A stretch of DNA of 64,000 nt from CAZMXS01 sp964570325 (GCA_964570325.1 CAZMXS010000003.1:65588-129587); one strand, 5' to 3'; positions 26,440 through 35,909 are shown, numbered from the stretch's first letter. Notes: generated by a model from the letters alone, not told the origin. A program made the numbers and translations.

Positions 26440-29400
26440 TCACAACGGCCAATTGCGGTCGCTGAAGCGCACGCCAATCTTGTAGTAGCGGCCGGTGACA
26501 GCCGGGCTGTCATGATCCACGATGGATTGGAGCGAACCGTTGCCGGCCAGGCCATTCGTGTTCAGCAGCCGCCATTGGGCATTGATCAAATTCGGAGACC
26601 AGAGGACCGAGTAAACGCGGCCGGTCACCGTGGCCAACCAGATTGCCGCTTGATCCGCCATTCCCGCGTACTCGCAACTGTCCACTGCCGGCCGCGAGTT
26701 GGCGTCGTTGGGCCGCGTCCCGGCCACGTACTCCTGCCAGTTGTTGAATCCATCGAAGTCACCATCGGCCTGCGGATTCAGCCCCGTGTAGCTGCCGGAA
26801 TAATCAATCTCAAACCGGTCGGACAGACCGTTGTTGTCAATGTCATAATCGTCATCCATCGTGTATCCGGCAGCCTGCTCGTTCTGGTAAAGGTTTTCGC
26901 CGTCCGCCGCGCGAATGGTTACATCCACCTGCGCGCGCCCGGCAATGTTCCGTAGGAAGTACCAGTCACACGGCTCATACATGCGCCCGGTATGATCCAC
27001 GCGCTGTCCATACGGCATGACGTACACGTTCGTCACCACCCAGCACGCGCCCGCATTCAAAATCTGGCCGGTCCAGCGCGCCTCAAAATCACCGCAAAGG
27101 CGATCGCCCTGGCGCGTATGCGCGCTCCACAATCCGGGGACATGCGGCGAAGCGTCCCACCACCAAGTGGTTGCGCCATACTCCTGCACCGCCTGAATCG
27201 TCAGGCCGGTCACGGCCGCCGCCGTCAGGTTTTCAATCGTCAAAATATTGGTGACGACATCGCCTGGATTGAAAAGCGGCAAGCCTTCCAGGTCCACCTG
27301 GGGCGCGCCGGTTACGCGCGCGCTAATCCGCACAGGCGCGCGCAGCGAACGCATTTTCATCACGCTCAAACCGACGCCCGGCGCCGGCACGTCAAACCCC
27401 ACCGCCACGATGCCCGTCCGCCCGACAGTTGGAAAATCCGACCAGGGAATGTCAATCCGCCGGGCCGTGGAAACCAGCCGATCAATGTAATTGGTCAAAA
27501 CCACCCGGTTGGTCACCCCCGCACTGTCGCCGACCCACACCTGCGCCCCCGCCGCGGCCGGCCCGCCGGCCGCCTGAAATCGCAACAAATTGTGATTGGT
27601 CACGCACACCGGCACGGCGCTGGTCCAGTATAAGCCGGGGATATTCGTGCCGGCGTTATGAGGCAACCCTTGCGCCGGGCCCACCAGCAACCGCGCGTTG
27701 GACACATCGAACCCCAGCTTGCCGCCTTCCTCACGGCGGGCGGTCGCCTTGATGTAGTACGCGCCGGGCGGTATCGCGGTGATGTCCCAGTCATAGACCG
27801 CCCGATGGCTGTTGGTATCCACGCTGAGCGGTCCGTTCGTGTTGATCAAGCGCCAGGCGTCGTCCCGCCCGTTGCCGTAATAAAGGTCCGCCAGCAGCGG
27901 GCGCTCATGGCCGTCCGTCGCCTGGCATTCAATGCGATAGGTGTTCACACCCCAGTTATCGCCGCCGTCAGTCTCATTTGGCTGAACAACCCGGACGCCG
28001 GGCGCGTAGAGCGCGCGATAGCGGTAGCGATAACGCAAGTGCTCGCCCTCGGCAACGTCACCAACCAGTTGGCAGGTGACGTTGATATTATCGGCGATTT
28101 CCGACCAGGTGTTGTTCTCATATACGTCCAGATTCAAGGCGCGCCCGCCGTCGTCCAGCATGGTGATTTCAAATGCGCTGGCGCGCTTGTAGGGGGCCTC
28201 GGTCGCGAACCCGTAGGAATCACGCCCGCGATCCTGCTGCATCAGATAGACCACGTCGTTGCTCGCGAAGCGAGACAGGGTCCGCTGGCAGATATTCGTT
28301 GGCGGGTTGAGCACCTCGTGCGTGATCCATTCGCCGTCAGCGCGGCGGACCATCACGCAGTCAATGTCATGTCCCTCCGTACCGTCGTTGATGTTGGTGC
28401 TGCCGCGCCAGTGCATGGAAACCTGCGACCAGCAGGCCAGCGCGCCATGCTGAGTGGCCACCAGCGCCCGATTCGCCCAGATATCGGTCTCCATATCAAT
28501 ATAACAGCCGTTGCTGAGAGCCGCCTCATAGTCAAAGTGCATTTCCGTCCGCAGCGTGCCGATCCACCAGGCGTTGGTCTTGGAGCGGAACAATTGGTAT
28601 GCTTCCAGGTAACTGTCGTCCGGCGCATTGGTCGGCGTGGTCCGGGGCGCCCGCCGTATGTAAGCCTTGGGGATCAGCGGCGCGTCCTCCATTTGCTGGT
28701 AGAGCCCGAAGATATCCGCCGCCACCGGCCGAAAACTGCCCGCCATCACGCCGTCGTAATCCGTCATCCGGTAATAGCCGCACCCGCGGATGTTCAGCAC
28801 CTCGGGGAACTGGACCTCGCCCTCCTCGTTCGTGCCGCCGGCATGGCCAATCTTGAAGCCGACATGATAGGAAGCCGGCCCCGGCAGGCGATCCACACCG
28901 TCGTCATCCCGAATTGAGCGCACCCCCGACGCGGCGTTCGGCCAGGTGAACAGATATTCCTCGTAGAAGCGCGGCGTCCAGTTGCCGGCCTCGAAGCCGT
29001 ATAATTCGATCGGTTCGATGGTCGCGCTGCCGCGCGGGGACTGCGTGATGTACCAGTTCTCCACGTCGAGCAGATTGTGGAGCCAGCCGGCGCGCAATCC
29101 GACTTCATTGTGGTCCTGGTAGGTCAGATTCGGATAGTCCACCATCCCCCAGCAGGAGGTCTCCCCGGCCCAGCCCAGATGGATCTCCTGGCTCCGGATG
29201 GCCACATAATTGGAGACGGGACTGGGCGTGGCATAAAGCGCAATCCGGGCCGCCTTGATGTTGGCGGCCGGCCCGCCGGCCGGCACGCCATCGAGTACGA
29301 AATGCTTGCTCCAGACGGAATTGGTAAAGACGTTCGAGGAAAACGTCTCGGTGAACACGATGTTCAGCTTCGCCGGCCAGCCGCCGCTGCCGTCGGTTGT

Positions 29401-30921
29401 CAGGCGGCGCGGGAAATTGGTCAGATCGGAGCCGACCACATAGGTATACTCCAGTTCGCCGAACGGACCGCCGAATTCCGCGCTGCTGCCGTCCTTGACG
29501 CCGAGTGTGAAATACGGCGGATTGGTGTTGATCTCCGCCGGAACACCGCGTTCCGTGCCGGCATTTACGCCCCAGTAGGCGTACTGGTCGAACTCCAAAA
29601 AGCCGGGGCCGTTCGTGCCGAGTTCCGAAACCTCGATGACGTTGGTCGCCAGGAGCGGGGCGGTCCAGTTCTTCAGACTCTTGAAACGCCAGCCGGCGAA
29701 ATTCACTTCAACGCTGGCGGGGCAATTGACGAAGTTCGTGTCATAACCGGGATAGCCAAAGGCGTTGAGCGGCGGATAATTCAACAACGGGATCGTGACC
29801 GCCGGGTTGGTGGCGATTGCTTCCGCCTCGCGGCGCAGATCAGTCAGGATATTGGTCGGCGGTTGCCAATCGTGGCCCGAACCTTTAAGCGAAATGGCAT
29901 CCACATAGACATCCACCGTGCTGGTCGCCGCCCCACCGCCGGAATAACCGATGTACGCCACCTCCATCCGCGCCGTCGTCGTCCCCCCTTCGCCCTGCCC
30001 CTGGCGCCAAAGCTGCACGTCGTCGAAATAGACCGTCGCCGCCGCGGCGCCGCCCACTACGTCGCCACAGACCATGCAACGGTAAACGTACGTGCCGGAA
30101 TTGGTGATGACCGCCGTGAAAACAAGATTGGTCCAACCGGCCGCGGCGCCGCCGGCTTCCAGCACGCTCTCGAAGTCGCAATCGCCGTCGTTGCGCTCGA
30201 GTTTGATGCCGGCCACCGCCCAACCGGCGGTCTTCTCGAAGCGGACCGGGTTCATCCGCGCACTGGCCTGCACGACGTCCCCCGACTCCAGCGCCAGTTC
30301 CTGGTAGACCTGGTTCCAACTCCACTTGTTAGTCCAGGCCCCGCCCAGTTCCAGCGCATAATCGCCACGCGCCACCACTTTCGTCTGAACGACAGGCGTC
30401 AGGTCATCGCAACCACGCAGCCAGCGGTCCAGCGTCCCCGATTCGAATCCGTTGTCCACCACGCCAAACAGCCGGGCTCGCAGCCAGAAAAAATCCCAGG
30501 CGTTGGTCGCGGTCCACACCTTGCCGGTCGCGCCGAAAGCGCCCGTCAGCACGGCCTGGACATAACCGGTGGCGCCCGCCGCGGAATGCGCGGCGGTCTG
30601 CCAGCGCGCGAATCCCAGCACCTCCAGTTCGTCGCCGCCCGTGACGACGATTTCCTGGCCCAGCGTATTCGTGATCCACTGATCGGCGGCGAACGCGCCG
30701 TGAATCCGGCCGGCGTAGTTTCGGTTGAACGTGTGGTTCGTGGTCACGCTGACCGCCAGCGGCCCAGCATGGGTAACCCACCCCGCCAGCGATCCTTCCT
30801 CAAAATCCGGGTTGCGCAGGACCGCGGCCTCGGCGGCGGCAGCGCATACCACCGCCGCCATCAGTCCATGGCGCCACCACCGGCGCCAGCCATGACCCGG
30901 GCGCTGACAACTCATTGCCAT
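26440..30921 (-). CDS. Giant secreted multidomain protein
   Basis: 1493 residues. The signal peptide spans about 1-33 (RHGLMAAVVCAAAAEAA). Two CBM-like jelly-roll modules follow (about 34-170, starting LRNPDFEEGSLAGW; about 172-320, starting VDNGFESGTLDRW and ending YFDDVQLW). A long central region of unrecognised family (about 350-1050) is rich in Trp/Tyr/Asn. Beta-sandwich segments come next (about 1050-1350), then a calcium-type D/N-rich stretch DDDYDIDNNGLSDRFEID ... DADGDFDGFNNWQEYVAGT-like (about 1355-1415), and finally the module shared with the 19287-20180 protein. It probably sits outside the cell and binds or degrades polysaccharide, but I see no known catalytic motif. Confidence 0.8.
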   Translation of the reverse strand: MAMSCQRPGHGWRRWWRHGLMAAVVCAAAAEAAVLRNPDFEEGSLAGWVTHAGPLAVSVTTNHTFNRNYAGRIHGAFAADQWITNTLGQEIVVTGGDELEVLGFARWQTAAHSAAGATGYVQAVLTGAFGATGKVWTATNAWDFFWLRARLFGVVDNGFESGTLDRWLRGCDDLTPVVQTKVVARGDYALELGGAWTNKWSWNQVYQELALESGDVVQASARMNPVRFEKTAGWAVAGIKLERNDGDCDFESVLEAGGAAAGWTNLVFTAVITNSGTYVYRCMVCGDVVGGAAAATVYFDDVQLWRQGQGEGGTTTARMEVAYIGYSGGGAATSTVDVYVDAISLKGSGHDWQPPTNILTDLRREAEAIATNPAVTIPLLNYPPLNAFGYPGYDTNFVNCPASVEVNFAGWRFKSLKNWTAPLLATNVIEVSELGTNGPGFLEFDQYAYWGVNAGTERGVPAEINTNPPYFTLGVKDGSSAEFGGPFGELEYTYVVGSDLTNFPRRLTTDGSGGWPAKLNIVFTETFSSNVFTNSVWSKHFVLDGVPAGGPAANIKAARIALYATPSPVSNYVAIRSQEIHLGWAGETSCWGMVDYPNLTYQDHNEVGLRAGWLHNLLDVENWYITQSPRGSATIEPIELYGFEAGNWTPRFYEEYLFTWPNAASGVRSIRDDDGVDRLPGPASYHVGFKIGHAGGTNEEGEVQFPEVLNIRGCGYYRMTDYDGVMAGSFRPVAADIFGLYQQMEDAPLIPKAYIRRAPRTTPTNAPDDSYLEAYQLFRSKTNAWWIGTLRTEMHFDYEAALSNGCYIDMETDIWANRALVATQHGALACWSQVSMHWRGSTNINDGTEGHDIDCVMVRRADGEWITHEVLNPPTNICQRTLSRFASNDVVYLMQQDRGRDSYGFATEAPYKRASAFEITMLDDGGRALNLDVYENNTWSEIADNINVTCQLVGDVAEGEHLRYRYRYRALYAPGVRVVQPNETDGGDNWGVNTYRIECQATDGHERPLLADLYYGNGRDDAWRLINTNGPLSVDTNSHRAVYDWDITAIPPGAYYIKATARREEGGKLGFDVSNARLLVGPAQGLPHNAGTNIPGLYWTSAVPVCVTNHNLLRFQAAGGPAAAGAQVWVGDSAGVTNRVVLTNYIDRLVSTARRIDIPWSDFPTVGRTGIVAVGFDVPAPGVGLSVMKMRSLRAPVRISARVTGAPQVDLEGLPLFNPGDVVTNILTIENLTAAAVTGLTIQAVQEYGATTWWWDASPHVPGLWSAHTRQGDRLCGDFEARWTGQILNAGACWVVTNVYVMPYGQRVDHTGRMYEPCDWYFLRNIAGRAQVDVTIRAADGENLYQNEQAAGYTMDDDYDIDNNGLSDRFEIDYSGSYTGLNPQADGDFDGFNNWQEYVAGTRPNDANSRPAVDSCEYAGMADQAAIWLATVTGRVYSVLWSPNLINAQWRLLNTNGLAGNGSLQSIVDHDSPAVTGRYYKIGVRFSDRNWPL

Positions 30922-31003
30922 GCGATTAACTTACCAGACTGGGAACGAGGTGTTAACGCCGCGTGGACAACATAAAAAAAGATCGTAAAAATATTTTTCC
31001 CTA

Positions 31004-31032
31004 TTGACGCCATTCAACGCCGCGTTTTATAT
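31004..31032 (+). promoter_or_regulatory. Putative promoter of the kamA-bio operon
   Basis: TTGACG (31004-31009), a 17-base spacer, and TTATAT (31027-31032), in an AT-rich gap between the divergent giant secreted protein and kamA. It lies about 40 bases before the kamA ATG at 31072, which has GGAGA at 31056-31060. Confidence 0.6.
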
Positions 31033-31071
31033 CGTATTACGCGCACGCGTTGTTTGGAGAAATCAGCCACG

Positions 31072-32334
31072 ATGGGAAACAACAGCACGCCCGAGGCTGT
31101 AACGGAAGTCGAGGAGCAGCCTCCGCCAAAATGCCAGGCCGGCTTTGCGCCAACGGCCATCCGACCTGATCCGCTCACCGCGGAAGCCACGCGCGAAGCG
31201 CGCGAAACCGACTGGCGCTGGCAAATGCGAAACCGCATCCGCACGGTTGCGCAATTGCTTCGGCGCTTTCCCGCGCTGCGCGCGGAAGCCAGCCTGCCGC
31301 AGGTTGCGCAGAAGTATCCGCTCTCCATTACACCCTATTACGCCTCGCTCATCCGCGCCGCCGACATCTCGGACCCGATTTTCCAGCTCGCCGTGCCCCA
31401 GATGGACGAGTTGTTTGATCCGCCATTCCTGGAGCCGGATCCGCTGGGCGAGGAACAGCACATGCCGGTGCCCGGTCTGATCCACCGCTATCCCGACCGC
31501 GCGCTGGTCATGGCCACGACAACCTGCGCCATGTACTGTCGCCACTGCACGCGCAAGCGGGTCGCGGGCACCGTCGAATCCGCCCTGGCGCCGCGCGACC
31601 TCGGCCCCATTGGCGCCTACTTGCGCGCGCATCCCGAAATCCGGGACGTGATCGTCTCCGGCGGCGATCCGCTGACCCTCGCCACTTCCGCGTTGGAACG
31701 GATTTTGGCTGCCATCCGGGCGGTGCCCTCGGTGGACATCATCCGCATCGGCACGCGCGCGCCGGTGGTCATGCCGATGCGCGTCACCGCCGAACTGACC
31801 GCAATGCTCCGCCGCTACCATCCGCTCTGGATCAACACGCATTTCAACCATCCCCAGGAAATCACCCCGGCCGCCATCGCCGCCTGCGCGCAACTGGCCG
31901 ACGCCGGCATCCCGCTCGGCAACCAGACCGTGCTCCTACACGGCGTCAACGACCAGCCGCAGATCATCGAGGATCTCTGCCGCTGCCTGGTGCGCATGCG
32001 GGTGCGGCCGTACTACCTCTTCCAGTGCGACCTGGTTCGGGGCATTGAGCACTTCCGCACGCCGATCGCCAAGGGCCTGGAGATCATGGAACACCTTCGG
32101 GGCCGGGTCAGCGGCCTGGCCATCCCGACATTTGTGGTGGACTCGCCGCATGGCGGCGGCAAGATCCCGCTCCTGCCGAATTACCTGGTTCGCTCCACGC
32201 CCAGTCACACCGAGCTGCGCACGTGCGACGGCCGGCTGGTCGCCTATCCCGAACCCGGCGCGCAACTTGATGAGCCACCCAACGCCCAATTCGGAATCCT
32301 GGATTCCACCCCTGCTCCAAGCCCTGCGCGCTGA
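31072..32334 (+). CDS. kamA: Lysine 2,3-aminomutase family radical SAM enzyme
   Basis: 420 residues from the ATG at 31072; GGAGA lies 11 bases upstream, and a TTG at 31054 is possible. It is a radical-SAM, PLP-dependent mutase that converts L-lysine to beta-lysine. The [4Fe-4S] motif is CAMYCRHC and is followed by TRKR. The SAM/PLP segments are VIVSGGDPLTLA, IRIGTRAPVVMPMR and THFNHPQEITPAA, and the PLP region is VDSPHGGGKIPLLPNY. Full KamA length (about 416 in clostridia) and the C-terminal extension argue against the shorter EF-P enzyme EpmB. Its 3' end overlaps bioF by 65 bases, so it heads the biotin operon. No beta-lysine acetyltransferase (AblB) is nearby. Confidence 0.92.
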   Translation: MGNNSTPEAVTEVEEQPPPKCQAGFAPTAIRPDPLTAEATREARETDWRWQMRNRIRTVAQLLRRFPALRAEASLPQVAQKYPLSITPYYASLIRAADISDPIFQLAVPQMDELFDPPFLEPDPLGEEQHMPVPGLIHRYPDRALVMATTTCAMYCRHCTRKRVAGTVESALAPRDLGPIGAYLRAHPEIRDVIVSGGDPLTLATSALERILAAIRAVPSVDIIRIGTRAPVVMPMRVTAELTAMLRRYHPLWINTHFNHPQEITPAAIAACAQLADAGIPLGNQTVLLHGVNDQPQIIEDLCRCLVRMRVRPYYLFQCDLVRGIEHFRTPIAKGLEIMEHLRGRVSGLAIPTFVVDSPHGGGKIPLLPNYLVRSTPSHTELRTCDGRLVAYPEPGAQLDEPPNAQFGILDSTPAPSPAR

Positions 32335-33457
32335 GCATCTGGAACGTCATCTGACCCCCCGCCCCGCAAGCGGCGGACGTTTTGTCATGGACGGACGGGA
32401 GTTCCTTAATTTTGCGTCGAACGATTACCTCAATCTCGCGCATCATCCGTGGGTGGTGGAGTCGGCCGCGCGCGCCTTGCAAACAGCCGGCGCCGGCGCC
32501 GGCGCCTCGCGCCTGGTGACCGGCACCTTGGAACTGCCCCTGGAACTGGAACGGCGCCTGGCTGCGTTCAAGCAATACCCGGCCGCCCTCGTCTTCGGCA
32601 GCGGCTATCTGGCCAACGTCGGCATCATCACCGCGCTGCTCGATCACCACGACCACGCTTTCGCCGACCGGCTGGCGCATGCCAGTCTCCTGGACGGTAT
32701 CCGGATGAGCGGCGCGCGACTACACCGTTTCCGGCATAATCAGCCGGGCCACCTGGCCGATTTGCTCGCCGCCACACCGCCGGGCGTCCGGCGGCTGGTC
32801 GTAACGGAATCCGTCTTCAGCATGGATGGCGATCTGGCGCCGCTCCCGGCGCTGGCCACCGTCTGCCGCACCCAGGGGGCCATGCTACTGGTGGATGAGG
32901 CCCACGCAACCGGAGTCTTCGGTCCCGGCGGCGCCGGGCGGGTCCGTGAACTGGATTTGGAATCCGATGTCAATCTGGCGATGGGCACGCTCAGCAAGGC
33001 GCTCGGCGGTTACGGCGGTTTCGTGGCCTGTTCGGCAATCATGCGCGACTGGCTCGTCAACCGGGCGCGTGCGTTCATCTACACCACCGCGCCGCCGCCC
33101 GCCGCGCTCGGCGCGGCGCTTGGCGCGCTCAATGTCTTGGAACAGGAACCCGGCCGCGGCGCTGAATTATTGCGCCGGGCGGAGCGGTTCCGCGAATCCC
33201 TGCGCGCCGGCGGGCTGGAGACTCAACACTCGGCCAGCCCGATTATTCCGGTCATGATCGGCGATAACGAACGCGCGCTGCGCATCGCCGCGCGCCTGCG
33301 CGCGGCGGGCATCCTGGTTGTCGCCATCCGGCCGCCGACCGTGCCGCCCGGCACGGCGCGCTTGCGTTTCTCCGTCACACTCGCGCACCAGGATGGGGAA
33401 CTCGCCTGGGCGGCGGATACGATCGCTCGGATCGTGCGCGAGACGCCGTTGGCATGA
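32270..33457 (+). CDS. bioF: 8-amino-7-oxononanoate synthase
   Basis: 395 residues from the ATG at 32270, inside the last 65 bases of kamA. BioF condenses pimeloyl-ACP/CoA with L-alanine using PLP. Seen are the N-terminal FLNFASNDYLNLAHHP, GAGAGASRLVTG, HDHAFADRLAHASLLDG, DEAHATGVFGPGG and the Schiff-base lysine in GTLSKALGGYGG. Longer frames from 32045 lie within kamA and are not used. The stop overlaps the ATG of the next gene (ATGA), which continues the coupled chain kamA-bioF-esterase-bioC. Confidence 0.96.
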   Translation: MSHPTPNSESWIPPLLQALRAEHLERHLTPRPASGGRFVMDGREFLNFASNDYLNLAHHPWVVESAARALQTAGAGAGASRLVTGTLELPLELERRLAAFKQYPAALVFGSGYLANVGIITALLDHHDHAFADRLAHASLLDGIRMSGARLHRFRHNQPGHLADLLAATPPGVRRLVVTESVFSMDGDLAPLPALATVCRTQGAMLLVDEAHATGVFGPGGAGRVRELDLESDVNLAMGTLSKALGGYGGFVACSAIMRDWLVNRARAFIYTTAPPPAALGAALGALNVLEQEPGRGAELLRRAERFRESLRAGGLETQHSASPIIPVMIGDNERALRIAARLRAAGILVVAIRPPTVPPGTARLRFSVTLAHQDGELAWAADTIARIVRETPLA

Positions 33458-34167
33458 AGGCGCCCATCGTCATCCTCTCCGGATGGGCCCATCCCGCGCG
33501 TTGCCTGCAACCGCTGGCGGCCGCGCTGGCACCCGCCGGTCCGGTGACCTGCCTGGACACGCGCGATCTGTATGGCCAGGAACCGGTGCCGGCCATGATC
33601 CGACCGCCGGCCGGGTTATTCCCGGAACAGCCCTTTACTTTGGTCGGCTGGTCGCTCGGCGGACTGCTGGCGCTGGCGATGGCCGAGACCCTGAACGCGC
33701 GGCTGCGGCGCCTGGTATTGGTATCCGCGACACCCCGCTTCTGCCAGGCCGCGGACTTCCCCGAAGGCGTGCCGGAACGAAACCTGCGCGCGCTGGCATT
33801 GAGCGTCCAGCGCGCGCCGCGGGCGGCCATCGAACGCTTCAGCGCCGAGGTCGCGCATCCGTTTCCGGGGTCCGACGCGGAGCGCGCGGCCGCCGCGGAA
33901 GAGCTGGGGCGCGACCGTCTGCTGGGCGACCTGGAATACCTGCGCCGCTGCGACCACCGCGCCGCCGCCACCGCGCTCCGCGCGCCCCTGCTGGCGCTGC
34001 ACGGCCGGCTGGACGCCGTCATCGCCTGGCCGGCCGGCGCCTGGTTTGCGCGCCACGCGCCGAACACCCGGTTCGTCTTGTGCGAGGCAATCGGCCACGA
34101 CCTGCCGCTGCGCCGGCCGGAATGGATTGCGGAACAAATCCGACTTTGCGAGAATCCCGACCGTTGA
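33454..34167 (+). CDS. BioH/BioG-like pimeloyl-ACP methyl ester esterase (alpha/beta hydrolase)
   Basis: A 237-residue alpha/beta hydrolase between bioF and bioC. The nucleophile elbow is GWSLGG (residues about 68-73), the acid is in HGRLDAVI and the histidine in IGHDLPL. The position and the N-terminal SGWAHP followed by a short strand match the esterases that release pimeloyl-ACP from its BioC-made methyl ester. Several unrelated families do this (BioH, BioG, BioK-like, BioV), and the subfamily cannot be assigned here. It overlaps bioF by 4 bases and bioC by 4 bases. Confidence 0.85.
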   Translation: MKAPIVILSGWAHPARCLQPLAAALAPAGPVTCLDTRDLYGQEPVPAMIRPPAGLFPEQPFTLVGWSLGGLLALAMAETLNARLRRLVLVSATPRFCQAADFPEGVPERNLRALALSVQRAPRAAIERFSAEVAHPFPGSDAERAAAAEELGRDRLLGDLEYLRRCDHRAAATALRAPLLALHGRLDAVIAWPAGAWFARHAPNTRFVLCEAIGHDLPLRRPEWIAEQIRLCENPDR

Positions 34168-34958
34168 ACATAGATCTCCAGCGCCAAACCGTCAGCGCGC
34201 GGTTTTCCGCGGCCGCGGAAACCTACGCCCACCGCGCGACCGTGCAGGCCCGTGTCGCCGCCAACCTGATCCGGCTCATCCCGCCGTCCGATGTCGTCCA
34301 CCGCATCCTGGAAGTCGGGTGCGGCACGGGCATCCTGACGCGTTACCTGTTGGGGCATTTTCAGCATGCGACCATTGACGCCGTGGATTTCTCCCCGAAA
34401 ATGATCGCCGCCGCCAGCCGCCAATTCCAGGCCGCGCCCACGATCCATTGGCACGCGGCCGATGCCCGCCTGTTCCGCGGCGCCACCCTGTATGAACTGG
34501 TCGTCAGCAATTGTTCGCTGCACTGGATCACGCCGTTGCTGGAAGTCTTCTACAATCTGGCCGGGCAAATCCGTCCCGGCGGCGCGTTGACCTTTTCGAT
34601 CATGCTCCACGGCACACTCGGCGAACTGCACGCGGCGCGTCTGTGCGTCGCCCCGCACAAGGCGCCGGCGGGACGCTTGCCGCTGCTCAACGAAGTGTCG
34701 GATTGCCTCGATCTGTGCGGACTGGAAATCATCGAAAGCCACGCCCAGGTCGAAATCGAGGTTTACGCCGGCGCGCCCGATTTCTTCCAGGCAATCCACG
34801 AGATGGGCCTGACCGGTGGCGCCGTGTCCCGGGCGGCCGTGCCGCTGAACCGCCGCGAAATTGAGCAACTGATGAGCCACTACGAACAAGCCTACGCCAC
34901 CGACGGCGGCGTGCGGGCCAGTTACAACGTCGGCTATTTCAAAACACGGCGGCGCTGA
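34164..34958 (+). CDS. bioC: Malonyl-ACP O-methyltransferase
   Basis: 264 residues from a TTG at 34164 that overlaps the preceding stop (TTGA). No in-frame ATG lies close by, so the rare start and coupling are likely. BioC methylates malonyl-ACP so that it can prime pimelate synthesis. The N-terminus VSARFSAAAETYAHRATVQ is the BioC signature, the SAM-binding motif I is ILEVGCGTGILT at about residue 47, and SNCSLHWI is characteristic of the family. It ends the plus-strand operon and is followed by a hairpin. Confidence 0.94.
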   Translation: MNIDLQRQTVSARFSAAAETYAHRATVQARVAANLIRLIPPSDVVHRILEVGCGTGILTRYLLGHFQHATIDAVDFSPKMIAAASRQFQAAPTIHWHAADARLFRGATLYELVVSNCSLHWITPLLEVFYNLAGQIRPGGALTFSIMLHGTLGELHAARLCVAPHKAPAGRLPLLNEVSDCLDLCGLEIIESHAQVEIEVYAGAPDFFQAIHEMGLTGGAVSRAAVPLNRREIEQLMSHYEQAYATDGGVRASYNVGYFKTRRR

Positions 34959-34959
34959 C

Positions 34960-34977
34960 CGCCCGTTTTTCCGGGCG
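34960..34977 (+). terminator. Hairpin after bioC
   Basis: CGCCCG (34960-34965) pairs with CGGGCG (34972-34977) across a T-rich loop, immediately after the bioC stop. There is no T-tail, so a terminator role is only probable. It lies between convergent genes. Confidence 0.4.
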
Positions 34978-35003
34978 CGCGCCGGCCGCCAGAGCGCAGC
35001 GGG

Positions 35004-35909
35004 CTACAGATCCTCATCACTGGCCGACTGGCCATCCCCAATCCGGTAAGGTTCAAAATGGATGGTCGCCTCCAATTTGAGTTCATCCCGCAGCGCCTGC
35101 TCAATCTGGTTGACGAGCTGATGCGCGTCCACCAGGCTCACGTCCGCCGGTAAACGCAGGTGAAAGGTGACCTCAATGTGCGCGCCGTATCGGTGGAGAT
35201 GGAAATGGTGCGTCCCGCGCGCCTCCGGAGCCACGCGCTGAACAATCCCGGCGATCTGCTGCTGGACCGTCTCGTCCGGCGCTTCACCCAGGAGAATATC
35301 CGCCGCGCCTTTGAGGATTTCATACGTGGCGTAGAGAATCAGAAGGGAGACCCCGATACCCATGACGCCGTCTATCCACCATAACCTCGGGTTGCGGCCC
35401 GCCAGCGCGCCGACGACGATCAGCGCCGAGGCAATGGCATCGCTGCGATGATGCCAGCCATCGGCCAGCAGCGAATGGGAGCCGGTCTGGCGGCCGGCCC
35501 AGATGGAAAAACGCGCCAACCCTTCCTTGAGAAAGACAGAGACGAGAAATATGATCGTCGCCGTCAAACTGAAGGCCGCACCCCGATAGTGCCGCAACCG
35601 CCCGATGGACTCCTCCATAAACTTCATGCCCACCACCGCCAGCAGCGTCCCGATGACGATCGCGGCAATCACCTCCGCGCGACCGTGGCCGAAAGGATGC
35701 TCCTTGTCCGGCTTGCGCGCGGCAATCCAAAAACCGCATAGCAACACGAGGGAAGTCAGCGAATCGGAAAGCGTGTGCCAGGCATCGGCGACCATGGCGA
35801 TCGAGCCCGTAAGCACGCCGACCCAGAACTTGAGCGCAAACAAACCGGTGTTCAGACCAACGGAAAGCCAGCCTTCCACATAACCCAGTTTTTGCGCTTC
35901 CGTTCGCAC
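35004..35909 (-). CDS. Cation diffusion facilitator transporter
   Basis: 301 residues. Six membrane helices carry both canonical metal-site motifs, DAWHTLSD (helix 2) and DGWHHRSD (helix 5), with the interhelix KPDKEHPFGHGRAEV typical of the family. The C-terminal cytoplasmic domain (GTHHFHLHRYGAHIEVTFHLRLP) binds metal and dimerises. The HD-type site suggests Zn/Co-like metals. It lies antisense between bioC and bioD and has no visible role in biotin synthesis. Its start region faces bioD across about 140 bases. Confidence 0.94.
   Translation of the reverse strand: MRTEAQKLGYVEGWLSVGLNTGLFALKFWVGVLTGSIAMVADAWHTLSDSLTSLVLLCGFWIAARKPDKEHPFGHGRAEVIAAIVIGTLLAVVGMKFMEESIGRLRHYRGAAFSLTATIIFLVSVFLKEGLARFSIWAGRQTGSHSLLADGWHHRSDAIASALIVVGALAGRNPRLWWIDGVMGIGVSLLILYATYEILKGAADILLGEAPDETVQQQIAGIVQRVAPEARGTHHFHLHRYGAHIEVTFHLRLPADVSLVDAHQLVNQIEQALRDELKLEATIHFEPYRIGDGQSASDEDL

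Noticed and set aside
27658..30975. Long plus-strand open frames (27658-28917 and 29077-30975) antisense to the giant secreted protein
   Set aside because: They follow the codon phase of the minus-strand gene, are Arg/Gly/His-rich without any recognisable domain, and have no ribosome sites. In GC-rich DNA such shadows are expected.
33375..34889. 504-codon minus-strand frame across the bioH-like gene and bioC
   Set aside because: Spans two clearly coding plus-strand genes and is low-complexity; a GC-bias artefact.
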